Shown here one piece after another: positions 1-9,918 of a DNA stretch of 64,000 bases; position 1 is the first letter of the stretch, and every line of letters begins with the position of its first letter. The DNA is taken from NCBI GenBank assembly GCA_019232625.1, contig JAFANP010000033.1, positions 98,653 through 162,652 on the forward strand, written 5' to 3'. The translations under genes and the position numbers were made by a program. This stretch comes from Alphaproteobacteria bacterium. Its GTDB lineage: Bacteria > Pseudomonadota > Alphaproteobacteria > Sphingomonadales > Sphingomonadaceae. The notes under the pieces were generated by a model that did no database searches, was not told where the DNA came from, and was given only the letters and a program-made list of their open reading frames with translations.

Positions 1-1
1 C

Positions 2-3000
2 AACGGCGTCAACTCCGAGACGTCGCACGTCGCCATCGCCAACAACAGCTTCGACGGCCTCTATTCGGGATCGCTCAACCTCTTCCCGTTCGGCCCCGAC
101 AGCGTCGACCTCAACAGCTACGTCACCGGCAACAGCTTCACCCACAGCGGCGTGGCGCGACCGGTGCAGATCTTCCCGACCAACTCGACCCATTCGGTGA
201 TCGGCACCGACACGGCGGAGACGTTCGACGGCGTGACCGCCGAGGCGGCGGGAGTCACGGGCGGCTTCAGCTATTCCGGCCACGGCGGGGATGACCGCGC
301 CCTCGGCGGCTCGAGCGCCGACACGCTCTCCGGCGATGCCGGCAACGACACGCTGTTCGGCAATGGCGGCGACGACATCCTCTCCGGCGGCGCCGACAAC
401 GACATTCTCGACGGCGGCGCGGGCAACGACAATCTCGACGGCGGCAGCGGCGCCGACACGCTGACCGGCGACGACGGCAACGACATCCTGTCCGGCGGCA
501 GCGAGAACGACAGCCTCTCGGGCGGCACCGGCGACGACACCCTGTCGGGCGGCACCGGCGTCGACACTCTGAACGGCGACGACGGCGACGACACGATCGA
601 CGGCGGCGCGGGCAACGACACGCTGAACGGCGGCAACGGCAACGACACGCTCCACGGCGGCGCCGGCAACGATACGCTGAACGGCGGCGCGGGCACCGAC
701 ACCGCGGTCTACGACGGCACTCGCGGCGACTATTCGGTGACGATGATCACCGGCGCGGGCGGCCGCATCGTCGGCTTCTCGGCGGTGGCCGACAACGAGC
801 AGAGCAACGGCAACGAAGGGCTGGACACGCTCAACAGCATCGAGGTGCTGCGCTTCACCGGCCGCACGCTCGACACCACCCAGCCGGTCCAGCTGTTCGA
901 CCAGAACAACCAGCTGATCGGCACCTACTCGACGATCCAGGCCGCCATCGACGGCGCCCAGGACAATTACACCATCCGCGTCGCCGCGGGCGTGTTCCAC
1001 GAGGACCTCGTCATCAACGTCGGCGTGCGCATCCTCGGCGCCCGCACCAGCGCGGTCACCGGCCGCGACGCGGCGAACGGAGTCGGCGAGACGACCATCG
1101 TCGGCCACGCCAAGGTCACGGCCGAGGACAATGTCACGCTGAACGGCCTGAGGTTCCTCAACGACGCCACCACCTCGGGCGGCGGCGCGTCCAACCCGAC
1201 GCTGCAGTTCCTGACCGGCGCCGGCCATCTCGTCACCAACTCGATCTTCTGGTCGAGCGTCGCGGGCGGCGCCAACGGCGTGGACGACCGCGCCATTTCG
1301 ACCGTCGTCATCCCCGGCGGCGACATCACGCTCACCGGCAACCTCATCTCCGGGTCGTCGCACGGCCAGTTCGCCACCGCGTCCTGGGGCCGCGGCCTGT
1401 GGTTCGACGGCGGCGGGGTCAACCTCAGCGCCTCCGGCAACATCGTCGAGTGGGCCCGCACCGGCTTCAACCTCGACATCGCCGGGACCTCGGTCGCGAT
1501 CGTCAACGACAACGTCCTGCGCAATCTCGGCACCGGCTTCGCCGTCGGGATCAGCGACGACGGCTTCTCGCCGGTCGGCAACGACTTCCAGAACGTCGGC
1601 GACGACTTCAGCTTCCGCAACCTGTCGGAGGACGTGTTCTTCGACGCCTCGACGGCGATCGACGTCCTCACCCCCGTGGGCGATCCCAACGACTTCGTCG
1701 TCATCCTCGGCGGCTCGGGCAACGACACGCTGACCGGCACGTCGCACGCCGACTATATCGACGCCAACAACCGGCCCGGCAACCTGACCGTGGCGGATCA
1801 GGACACGCTCGACGGCGCGGCCGGCGACGACATGCTGTTCGGCCGCTACGGCGACGATTCCCTCCACGGCGGCGACGGCGACGACACGCTCGACGGCGGC
1901 GCGGGCATCGACACCGCGCATGTCGGCAGCGGTGCGGTCTTCACGCCCAACGGCACCAACTGGACCGTCGACTCCTCCGACGGCACCGACACGCTGATCG
2001 GCATCGAGATCGTCGACGACGGCGGCGCGGGCTCGCGCACCCTGCTCGTCGGCTCCGGCGGCTTCGCGACCATCCAGGAGGCGGTCAACGCGGCCCATGA
2101 CGGCGACACCATCCTCGTCGCCGCGGGGACCTACGTCGAGCAGGTGGTCGTCGACAACAAGGACAACATCTCAATCCGCGCCATCGGCGGCGACGTGGTC
2201 ATCAAGGCGCCGGCCGACCTTCACGAGACCGGCCGCTCGTCGGGCGACCGCGAGGTGCACGCCGTCCTCACCGTCAAGGACAGCGTCAACCTCACCCTCG
2301 CCCAGATCGACATCAACGGCGACGGGCGCGGCAACACCGTCGACGAGGGCACCGGCGCGGGCCAGGCCAATTTCTACGGCATCTTCCTGCGCAACAGCTC
2401 GGGCACCCTGATCGGCGTCGACATCACCGGCGTGCGCGATCCCTATCCGGGCGGCACGGCGCCGGGCGGCGAGCCGCTGGTGAGCGGCGTCCAGCGCGGC
2501 GTGGGCCTGGCGGTCGACAACGACACGCTGATGGCCTTCACCATGATCAGCGGCTCGATCAGCGACTTCCAGAAGAACGCGGCCGTCTTCAACCACGCCG
2601 ACCTCAACGTCAGCAACGTGACGGTGACCGGCGGCGGCGCCCAGACGGTGATGGCTCAGAACGGCATCCAGGTCTCCAACTCGACCGGCACGCTCGCCAA
2701 CAACATCATCACCGGCATCGGCTATGCCGGCCCCGCCGACGCCTATTCCGGGGCGATCCTCGGCTTCAGCAACACCGACCTCAACATCCAGGGCAACACC
2801 ATCGTCGGCTCCAACGACGACAGCCTCGACTCCAAGGTGGTCGGCATCTTCCTGCTCCAGAACGGCGGCGCGCCGAACAGCGGCGGCTCGGTGAGCGGCA
2901 ACTCGATCTCCTTCGTCGACACCGGCATCGGCATCTACGAGGACGTGACTCCCAACGGCATCGCCGTGTCGAACAACAGCATCTCCAACATCGACGCCAC

Positions 3001-6000
3001 GGATCCCTATGCGGCGGGCGTCGACTTCGAGCCCAACCCGGCTCTCGCCACGCCGTTCGACGTGGACGGGGCCTCGACGGACGACTTCCTGTTCGGTGGC
3101 GCCGGCGACGACGTGCTGGCGGGCTTCGGCGGCACCGACACGCTGCGCGGCAACGGCGGCAACGACGACCTCAGCGGCGGCGACGGCACGGACACCGCCG
3201 TCTATGCGGGCCCGAGGAGCGGCTATGTCGTCGGAGTCGAGACCGACGCCAACGGCTTCGTCATCGGCTTCACCTCCGTCTCCGACACCGACACCAGCAA
3301 CGGCGACGAGGGCAGCGACACGCTGAGCGGTATCGAGAAGCTGAGCTTCGGCGGGACGACCATCGACCTCGCCCAGCCCGTTCAGGTCTTCAACGGGGCC
3401 AACCAGCTGGTCGGCACCTTCTCGACCATCCAGGCGGCGGTGAACGGCGCCCATGACGGCGACACCATCGTCGTCTCGGCCGGCACCTACGACGAGCTGG
3501 TGACGGTCGACAAGGACGTCACCATCAAGGGGCCGAACGCCGGCGTGGCCGGCACCGGCGCGCGCGGCGCCGAGGCGACCGTCGACGGCTTCTACATGCA
3601 CGCCGCCGGGGCGACGCTCGACGGCCTCGAAGTGCTCGGCGGCGGAATGCTGGCGGGCAACCCGGCCGGCGTCTACGTCGACGCCGACGACGTCACCGTC
3701 ACCAACATGATCCTGCAGGGCGACGGCACCGCCGGCACCGGGATCCTGACGCCCTACAATGGCGGCGTCACCGGCCTCGAGCTCAGCAACAGCGTGATCG
3801 ACGACTGGACGAACGGCACCTATTTCAACCCGACCACCCAGTTCTCCGCCACCGACAACAGCTTCGACGGCAACGGCGTCGCACTGACCGGCGACGATTG
3901 GGAGGACGGCACGTTCGTCTCCGGCAACCACTTCACCAACAGCAGCTTCGGTCATGTCGGCTACGGCGCTCTCGACGCGGTCGAGGATGTCGGCGCCTTC
4001 TTCGGAGCGGGGAACGACTTCGACTCCACGGGCGGCCGACCGGTCGGAATCTTCGGCTACACCGCCGGTCAGGAGATCGTCGGCACCGACTATGACGATT
4101 ACATCGCCGATACCACGGCCGGCGGCGGCAGCACTCTCCGCGGCGAGGGCGGCAACGATTATATCGACGCCGGCGCCGGCGACGACACGCTCGACGGCTG
4201 CAACGGCGACGACATCCTCGTCGGCGGCAGCGGCACCGATACGGCCACCTACGCGGACCCGATCGGCATCGCGAGCATCGCGGTGGCGTCCGACGCCGAT
4301 CCGGAGACCGCCGGCGACCAGCCCGGCTGGATCGTCACCACCCTCACCGAGGGCACCGACCATCTCACCGGCATCGAGATCATCGACGGCTCGGCCGGAC
4401 GGACCCTGCTGGTCGGCTCCGGCGGCTTCGCCACCATCCAGGCGGCGGTCGACGCGGCGCAGAACGGCGACACCATCCTCGTCGCCGCCGGCACCTACGT
4501 CGAGCAGGTCGTCGTGGACGGCAAGGACGACCTGACGATCATGGCCTATCCGGGCGCCCAGGTGACCATCCAGAGCCCGGCGGACGTGCACGAGACCGCC
4601 CGCTCCTCGGGCGACCGGGAGATCAACGCGGTCTTCACCGTCAAGAACTCGTCCAACGTCACGCTCGACCATATCGACGTCGACGGCCACGGGGCCGGCA
4701 ACACGGTCGACGAGGGCACGGGCAGCGGCCAGGCCAATTTCTACGGCGTCTTCTACCGCAACAGCTCGGGCACCCTGAACGGCGTGGACGTCACCGGCGT
4801 CCGCGATCCCTATCCGGGCGGCACGACGGCCGGCGGCCACAACCTCGTCAGCGGCGTCCAGCGCGGCGTCGGCGTCGGCGCCGACAACGACACGCTCAAG
4901 GCCTTCACGATGACGGGCGGCTCGATCAGCGACTTCCAGAAGAACGCGACGGTGTTCAACCGCGCCGACCTCACGCTGACCGGGATCACGATCACCGGCG
5001 GCGGCGCTCAGACGGTGATGGCGCAGAACGGAATTCAGGTCGGCAACTCGACCGGAACCATCTCCGGCAACACGATCACCGGCATCGGCTATGCCGGCCC
5101 GGCCAACGCCTATTCCGGCGGCATCCTCGCCTTCGGCAACACCGATCTCGACATTCAGGACAATGTCGTCACCGGCGCCAACGACGAGACCGGCGCGGCC
5201 AAGATCGTCGGCATCTGGGTGTTCCAGTCGGGCGGCGCGAGCAGCGGCGGCTCGATCAGCGGCAACGCCATCTCGTACGTCGACGAGGGCATCGACGTCA
5301 CCGGCGACATCACGCCGAACGGCATCGCCATCGGCGACAACGACGTCACCCATATCGACGGCACCGACAACGATCCGACCGGCCTCTACTTCGAGCCGAC
5401 GCCGACCTTCGCCACGCCCTACGTGGTCGAGGGAACCGCCGGGGACGACTTCCTCTCCGGCGGCGCGGCCAACGACACGCTCACCGGGCTCGGCGGCGAC
5501 GACACGCTGACCGGCAAGAGCGGCAGCGACAGCCTCGACGGCGGCAGCGGCATCGACACCGCCGTCTACTCGGCGCCGGCGACGATCGCCCGCACCGCCA
5601 CCGGCTGGACGGTCACCGACGCCGGCGGCACCGACACGCTCGCCAACATCGAGATCGTCGACGACAATGCCGCCGGCAAGTTCCTGCTGGTCGGCAACGG
5701 CGGCTTCGCCACCATCCAGGCGGCGATCGACGCGGCCTCGGACGGCGACACCATCCTGGTCGCCGCCGGCACCTATGCCGAGAACCTGACGATCAACAAG
5801 GACGTCACCATCCTCGGGCCGAATTCCGGTGCCCCGGGCACCGGCGCGCGCACCGGCGAGGCGATCATCGACGGCCACATCGCCGTCACCGCCGCGGGCG
5901 TCACCCTCGACGGCTTCAAGATCGTCGGCGACGGCCCGGGCGGGATCGGCAGCACGGCGATCGACGTCACCGGCAACGGCTTCACGCTGGCCAACTCGAT

Positions 6001-8827
6001 CCTCGACGGCACCGGCGACCTCGCCATCGTCACGGGCAGCGTCACCGGGCTCGACATCGGCCACAACCTCATCACCGGCTATTCGATCGGCGCCTACGTC
6101 TCCGGCGGCGGCACCACCGGCTCGATCCACGACAACGTCTTCCAGGGCGACGGGGGCGGAGCGACGGGCCTCGGCAACGGCATCAACTCCGAGACGACCC
6201 ATGTCACGATCACCGGCAACACGTTCGACGGCCTCTATGCGGGCTCGCTGAACCTGTTTCCGTCCGGGCCCGACAGCGTCGACCTCAACAGCTACATAAG
6301 CGGCAACACGATCACCGACAGCGGCGTCGATCGGCCGGTGCAGATCGTTCCGACCAACGCCACCCACAACGTCATCGGCACCGACTATAACGAGGCGTTC
6401 GACGGCGAGACCGCGGCGGCCAACGGCGTCACCGGCGCCTTCAGCTTCGACGGCCGCGGCGGCGACGACAAGGCCTGGGGCGCAGGCGGGGCCGACAGCC
6501 TCTCGGGCGGCGCGGGCACCGACAGCCTCTACGGCAATGGCGGCGACGATCGCCTGAACGGCGGCCTCGGCGACGACGAGCTGAACGGCGGCAGCGGCAC
6601 CGACACGGCGGTCTATTCCGGCGTGCGCTCCGACTACCACGTCTTCGTCATCACCGAGTCCGACGGGCGGATCAGCGGCTTCACGTTCGTGCAGGACACC
6701 GTCACCAGCAACGGCGACGAGGGGCTCGACAGCTTCACCAGCATCGAGCGGATCGAGTTCAGCGACATGACGCTGGACGCCACCCTGCCCGTCCAGCTGT
6801 TCGCCTCGGGCGGCAACCTCGTCGGGACGTTCTCGACCATCCAGGCGGCGATCGACGCCGCATCGGACGATTACGTCATCCGGGTCGCGGCCGGCACGTT
6901 CCACGAGAACCTCGTGATCAGCCACGGCGTCACCATCCTCGGCGCCAAGGCGAACGTCGCCGTCGGCGGCCGCGACGCGGCGGGCGGCGCGGGCGAGACG
7001 ACGATCGTCGGCCACGCCCACGTCACCGCGACCGACAACGTCACTCTGAACGGCCTTCGCTTCCTCAACGACGCGACGACCACCGGCGGCGGGCCTTCGA
7101 ACCCGGCGCTGCAGTTCCAGACCGGCGGCGGCGCCACCGGCCACCTCGTCACCGACTCGATCTTCTGGTCGGCGGTGGCGGGCGGCGCCAGCGGCGTCGA
7201 CGACCGGGCGATCTCGCTGGCCGTCATTGCCGACGGCCTGGTGACGATCACCGACAACCTCATCTCGGGCTCGTCGCAGGGTCAGTTCGGAACGGCCTCG
7301 TGGGGCCGGGCGATCTGGTTCGACGGCGGCGGGGTCGACCTCGTCGTCAGCGACAACGTCATCGAATGGTCGCGCACCGCCATCAACCTCGACATGAGCG
7401 GGGACTCGACGGCCTCGATCACCGACAACGTTCTCCACGGCCTCGGCACCGGCATCGCCGTGGGCATCGATGCCGTCGGGATCACGCTGTCGGGCAACGA
7501 CCTCCAGCAGGTCGGCGACGACTTCAACCTGCGCAACCTGACCGGCGGCGTCACCTTCGACGCCGCGGCGGCGATCGGCACGCTGACGCCGGTCGGCAAC
7601 GGCAACGACGTCGTCGTCGTGCTCGGCGGGTCGGGTGACGACACCTTCACCGGGACGGCGGGCGCCGATCTGCTCGACGGCAATAACGGGCCCAACGCCG
7701 CGGCGAACGACACGGACGTGCTGAACGGCCTCGGCGGCGACGACACGCTGCTCGGCCGCGGTGGCAACGACACGCTCGACGGCGGCACCGGCAACGACAC
7801 GATGGTCGGCGGCACCGGCAACGACGTCTATTTCGTCGATGCGAGCGGCGACGTGGTCACCGAGGCGGCGAACGAGGGGATCGACGAGGTCCGCACCGCG
7901 CTCGGAAGCTCGACCAACTTCGCCAGCCTCTATTATCTGCCGGACAACGTCGAGAACCTCACCGGCACGTCGAACGCCGGCCAGGGCGTCTGGGGCAATG
8001 CGCTCGACAACGTCATCAACATGGGCAACGGCAACGACCTCGTTGTGCTGGCGGACACGGTGAACTTCACCGCGACCAATGCCGGCAGCGACACCGTCAA
8101 CAGCGGGGGCGGCAACGACTTCCTGTTCTTCGGCGGCAGCTTCGACAATGGCGACAAGGTGGACGGCGGCGCCGGTTTCGACACGGTCGGCCTGCTCGGC
8201 ACCTACACGATCACCTTCGACGCGGACGATCTCGTCGGCATCGAGAAGATCGCCGGCTATAGCTCGGGCGATGCCGCGCACCCGAACAACTATACCCTGA
8301 CGACGATCGATGCGAACGTCGACGCGGGCAAGTCGCTGATGGTGATCGGCCTGTCGCTGCAGGTGGGCGAGCATCTCGTCTTCAACGGCGCCGCCGAGAC
8401 GAACGGCACCTTCAACATCCGCGGCGGCCGCGACGTCGACACGCTGACCGGCGGCCATGGCAACGACCAGATCTACGGCGGCCTCGGCGCCGACGTCCTG
8501 AAAGGCGGCGGCGGCAACGACAGCTTCGAGTATAACAGCACCGCCGAATCCACCGCCGCGAACATGGATACGATCCTCGACTTCTCGTCGGGCGACCGGA
8601 TCAACCTCATCACCATCGACGCGAACGTGAACGCCGGCGGCAACCAGGCCTTCAGCTTCATCGGCGCCGCCGCCTTCAGCGGCGCGGCCGGCGAGCTGCG
8701 GGCGGTCAACAGCGGCGGCGTGTGGACGGTGCAGGGCGACACCAACGGCGACGGCGTCGCCGACCTGGTGATCTCGGTCACCGTCAACGACGGCCACCTG
8801 ATCAACACTTCGGACTTCTATCTGTAG
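2..8827 (+). CDS. Giant RTX / right-handed beta-helix secreted protein, 5' end missing
   Basis: The reading frame is open from the first bases, so the gene starts before the window. The GTG at 152 is not its start: the residues encoded before it (2-151) match an internal segment at about 6180-6330. The visible part is about 2,940 residues. It alternates blocks of GGxGxDxLx nonapeptides (about 285-700, 1700-1915, 3080-3190, 4130-4235, 5440-5570, 6470-6600, 7630-7815, 8430-8520) with pectate-lyase-like beta-helix modules that open with a 'STIQAAI/V' motif. RTX nonapeptides bind calcium after export. The C-terminus (TILDFSSGD near 8575, ending DFYL) resembles type I secretion signals of serralysin-type proteins. 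Known for the family: calcium-dependent extracellular proteins. Inferred: a surface adhesin or polysaccharide-binding protein. No catalytic residues were identified. No type I exporter is adjacent; the nearest one belongs to the peptide cluster near 31-37 kb. Confidence 0.9.
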   Translation, partial: NGVNSETSHVAIANNSFDGLYSGSLNLFPFGPDSVDLNSYVTGNSFTHSGVARPVQIFPTNSTHSVIGTDTAETFDGVTAEAAGVTGGFSYSGHGGDDRALGGSSADTLSGDAGNDTLFGNGGDDILSGGADNDILDGGAGNDNLDGGSGADTLTGDDGNDILSGGSENDSLSGGTGDDTLSGGTGVDTLNGDDGDDTIDGGAGNDTLNGGNGNDTLHGGAGNDTLNGGAGTDTAVYDGTRGDYSVTMITGAGGRIVGFSAVADNEQSNGNEGLDTLNSIEVLRFTGRTLDTTQPVQLFDQNNQLIGTYSTIQAAIDGAQDNYTIRVAAGVFHEDLVINVGVRILGARTSAVTGRDAANGVGETTIVGHAKVTAEDNVTLNGLRFLNDATTSGGGASNPTLQFLTGAGHLVTNSIFWSSVAGGANGVDDRAISTVVIPGGDITLTGNLISGSSHGQFATASWGRGLWFDGGGVNLSASGNIVEWARTGFNLDIAGTSVAIVNDNVLRNLGTGFAVGISDDGFSPVGNDFQNVGDDFSFRNLSEDVFFDASTAIDVLTPVGDPNDFVVILGGSGNDTLTGTSHADYIDANNRPGNLTVADQDTLDGAAGDDMLFGRYGDDSLHGGDGDDTLDGGAGIDTAHVGSGAVFTPNGTNWTVDSSDGTDTLIGIEIVDDGGAGSRTLLVGSGGFATIQEAVNAAHDGDTILVAAGTYVEQVVVDNKDNISIRAIGGDVVIKAPADLHETGRSSGDREVHAVLTVKDSVNLTLAQIDINGDGRGNTVDEGTGAGQANFYGIFLRNSSGTLIGVDITGVRDPYPGGTAPGGEPLVSGVQRGVGLAVDNDTLMAFTMISGSISDFQKNAAVFNHADLNVSNVTVTGGGAQTVMAQNGIQVSNSTGTLANNIITGIGYAGPADAYSGAILGFSNTDLNIQGNTIVGSNDDSLDSKVVGIFLLQNGGAPNSGGSVSGNSISFVDTGIGIYEDVTPNGIAVSNNSISNIDATDPYAAGVDFEPNPALATPFDVDGASTDDFLFGGAGDDVLAGFGGTDTLRGNGGNDDLSGGDGTDTAVYAGPRSGYVVGVETDANGFVIGFTSVSDTDTSNGDEGSDTLSGIEKLSFGGTTIDLAQPVQVFNGANQLVGTFSTIQAAVNGAHDGDTIVVSAGTYDELVTVDKDVTIKGPNAGVAGTGARGAEATVDGFYMHAAGATLDGLEVLGGGMLAGNPAGVYVDADDVTVTNMILQGDGTAGTGILTPYNGGVTGLELSNSVIDDWTNGTYFNPTTQFSATDNSFDGNGVALTGDDWEDGTFVSGNHFTNSSFGHVGYGALDAVEDVGAFFGAGNDFDSTGGRPVGIFGYTAGQEIVGTDYDDYIADTTAGGGSTLRGEGGNDYIDAGAGDDTLDGCNGDDILVGGSGTDTATYADPIGIASIAVASDADPETAGDQPGWIVTTLTEGTDHLTGIEIIDGSAGRTLLVGSGGFATIQAAVDAAQNGDTILVAAGTYVEQVVVDGKDDLTIMAYPGAQVTIQSPADVHETARSSGDREINAVFTVKNSSNVTLDHIDVDGHGAGNTVDEGTGSGQANFYGVFYRNSSGTLNGVDVTGVRDPYPGGTTAGGHNLVSGVQRGVGVGADNDTLKAFTMTGGSISDFQKNATVFNRADLTLTGITITGGGAQTVMAQNGIQVGNSTGTISGNTITGIGYAGPANAYSGGILAFGNTDLDIQDNVVTGANDETGAAKIVGIWVFQSGGASSGGSISGNAISYVDEGIDVTGDITPNGIAIGDNDVTHIDGTDNDPTGLYFEPTPTFATPYVVEGTAGDDFLSGGAANDTLTGLGGDDTLTGKSGSDSLDGGSGIDTAVYSAPATIARTATGWTVTDAGGTDTLANIEIVDDNAAGKFLLVGNGGFATIQAAIDAASDGDTILVAAGTYAENLTINKDVTILGPNSGAPGTGARTGEAIIDGHIAVTAAGVTLDGFKIVGDGPGGIGSTAIDVTGNGFTLANSILDGTGDLAIVTGSVTGLDIGHNLITGYSIGAYVSGGGTTGSIHDNVFQGDGGGATGLGNGINSETTHVTITGNTFDGLYAGSLNLFPSGPDSVDLNSYISGNTITDSGVDRPVQIVPTNATHNVIGTDYNEAFDGETAAANGVTGAFSFDGRGGDDKAWGAGGADSLSGGAGTDSLYGNGGDDRLNGGLGDDELNGGSGTDTAVYSGVRSDYHVFVITESDGRISGFTFVQDTVTSNGDEGLDSFTSIERIEFSDMTLDATLPVQLFASGGNLVGTFSTIQAAIDAASDDYVIRVAAGTFHENLVISHGVTILGAKANVAVGGRDAAGGAGETTIVGHAHVTATDNVTLNGLRFLNDATTTGGGPSNPALQFQTGGGATGHLVTDSIFWSAVAGGASGVDDRAISLAVIADGLVTITDNLISGSSQGQFGTASWGRAIWFDGGGVDLVVSDNVIEWSRTAINLDMSGDSTASITDNVLHGLGTGIAVGIDAVGITLSGNDLQQVGDDFNLRNLTGGVTFDAAAAIGTLTPVGNGNDVVVVLGGSGDDTFTGTAGADLLDGNNGPNAAANDTDVLNGLGGDDTLLGRGGNDTLDGGTGNDTMVGGTGNDVYFVDASGDVVTEAANEGIDEVRTALGSSTNFASLYYLPDNVENLTGTSNAGQGVWGNALDNVINMGNGNDLVVLADTVNFTATNAGSDTVNSGGGNDFLFFGGSFDNGDKVDGGAGFDTVGLLGTYTITFDADDLVGIEKIAGYSSGDAAHPNNYTLTTIDANVDAGKSLMVIGLSLQVGEHLVFNGAAETNGTFNIRGGRDVDTLTGGHGNDQIYGGLGADVLKGGGGNDSFEYNSTAESTAANMDTILDFSSGDRINLITIDANVNAGGNQAFSFIGAAAFSGAAGELRAVNSGGVWTVQGDTNGDGVADLVISVTVNDGHLINTSDFYL

Positions 8828-8871
8828 GAAGGGAGCCGGCGCCGCCCTCGGCGGCGCCGGTCACCCGAGGA

Positions 8872-9918
8872 TCAGGCGTTCGCCGGGTTGACCGGCTGAT
8901 ATTGGAAGGTGGGTCCGACCAGAAGGCCCGGATTCGGGATTCCCGACATCATCGCCTTGGCCTGGCTCTTGAGCGACATCATCAGCCCCAGGCAGCGGTT
9001 GAACTGGCCCTCGGTCGCGTCGCCGTTGAACATGTCGTGCAGCGCGTTGAGCAGGCTCGTATAGGCATAGTTGAAATTGTCGTTGGCGAGCGCCGCCGCC
9101 GTTCCGGGCGAATAGGGCCCGGGATCGGTCGCGACCCCGTAGACCCCGCTCTGGTCGAACGGCACCGGATCGCCCCCGTAAATGTATTTCTGGTCGGGAT
9201 TGGGGCCGGGATTGGGCGCCGGGATCAGCATCCGCCCGTTGTAGATCTCCATGTAGCGGTAATAATGGGCGTAGCCCGTGCCTTCCGCCTCGAGCGGCGA
9301 GGTGGTCGTCCCCTCCCCCTGCTGGACGATGACGTCGATCGCCTGGAGCGCGGTATCGACGTCGGTGACGACGATTGACCCATACATCAGGTCGGGCCCC
9401 ACCTGGTTGCGCGGCGGATCGACGAAATAGCCGTTGCCGAGCTGCTGGATGGAGCGTGCGATCGCCGCATAGAACTGGCCGATGGTGATCCCGTCCTGCG
9501 CCGTCTCCGCCGTCGGGAAGTCGAGCGGATTCTCCGGCTCCTCGATGGTGAGGAAGGTCTGGAGCTGGGTGGTGGAGAAAGGTGCGAGGTGGACCTGGAG
9601 CTGGCTTTCGACGCCGCCCGGAAGCGGTCCCGGATAGGTCGGGATGAAACCGGGCTGGTTTATCGACGGCGAGCCGCCCAGCGCGTTGAGAACATTCGAT
9701 GCCAGCGTCATGTGGAGCATCTCCTCCACCACGACCGACTGGATGATCGCCGCGATTTCGGCGTTCTTCGTCGCATCGAGCGAATAGAGCGCATAGAGGT
9801 AGAGCGGGATCGTGGAATGCTCGAGCTCGACGGCGGACTGAAGCGCCTGGACCACCGCCTGCGGGTTGGGCATTGCGGAGTCGAGCCCTGCGAGCAGGGA
9901 AGGGTTGAGGCGGATCAT
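8872..9918 (-). CDS. VioB-like ferritin-fold protein (C-terminal half of a split VioB)
   Basis: 348 residues. The ATG at 9918 overlaps the stop of the upstream gene as ATGA, so translation is probably coupled. The N-terminal region carries a ferritin-like helix pair: ELEHSTIPLYLYALYS (about 31-46) and VVVEEMLHMT (about 62-71). This gives the E...ExxH arrangement seen in the C-terminal domain of VioB, RebD and StaD (iminophenyl-pyruvate dimer or chromopyrrolate synthases, ferritin-like family). In those enzymes the domain couples two amino-acid-derived imines. Here that domain is a free-standing protein and its upstream partner supplies the VioB N-terminal half. No VioA-like amino acid oxidase is visible nearby, so the substrate is unknown. 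The fold assignment is fairly secure; the chemistry is inferred. Confidence 0.75.
   Translation of the reverse strand: MIRLNPSLLAGLDSAMPNPQAVVQALQSAVELEHSTIPLYLYALYSLDATKNAEIAAIIQSVVVEEMLHMTLASNVLNALGGSPSINQPGFIPTYPGPLPGGVESQLQVHLAPFSTTQLQTFLTIEEPENPLDFPTAETAQDGITIGQFYAAIARSIQQLGNGYFVDPPRNQVGPDLMYGSIVVTDVDTALQAIDVIVQQGEGTTTSPLEAEGTGYAHYYRYMEIYNGRMLIPAPNPGPNPDQKYIYGGDPVPFDQSGVYGVATDPGPYSPGTAAALANDNFNYAYTSLLNALHDMFNGDATEGQFNRCLGLMMSLKSQAKAMMSGIPNPGLLVGPTFQYQPVNPANA

Noticed and set aside
285..700. Possible CRISPR-like or tandem DNA repeat
   Set aside because: The short periodicity is the coding of RTX nonapeptides; units are not identical and there are no spacers.
2171..8797. 2,208-codon open frame on the minus strand opposite the RTX gene
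   Set aside because: Product is a low-complexity Val/Ala/Asp/Arg string, a mirror of the GGCGACGAC-type codons of the RTX repeats; no start context or domain.
152..8827. GTG at 152 as start of the RTX protein
   Set aside because: The in-frame codons from position 2 encode a segment matching about 6180-6330 of the same gene, so the protein continues upstream of the window.
8827..8890. Possible type I exporter for the RTX protein next to it
   Set aside because: The next gene is the VioB-like operon on the other strand; the only HlyD/ABC set in the window lies 22 kb away and has a C39 domain suited to short leader peptides.
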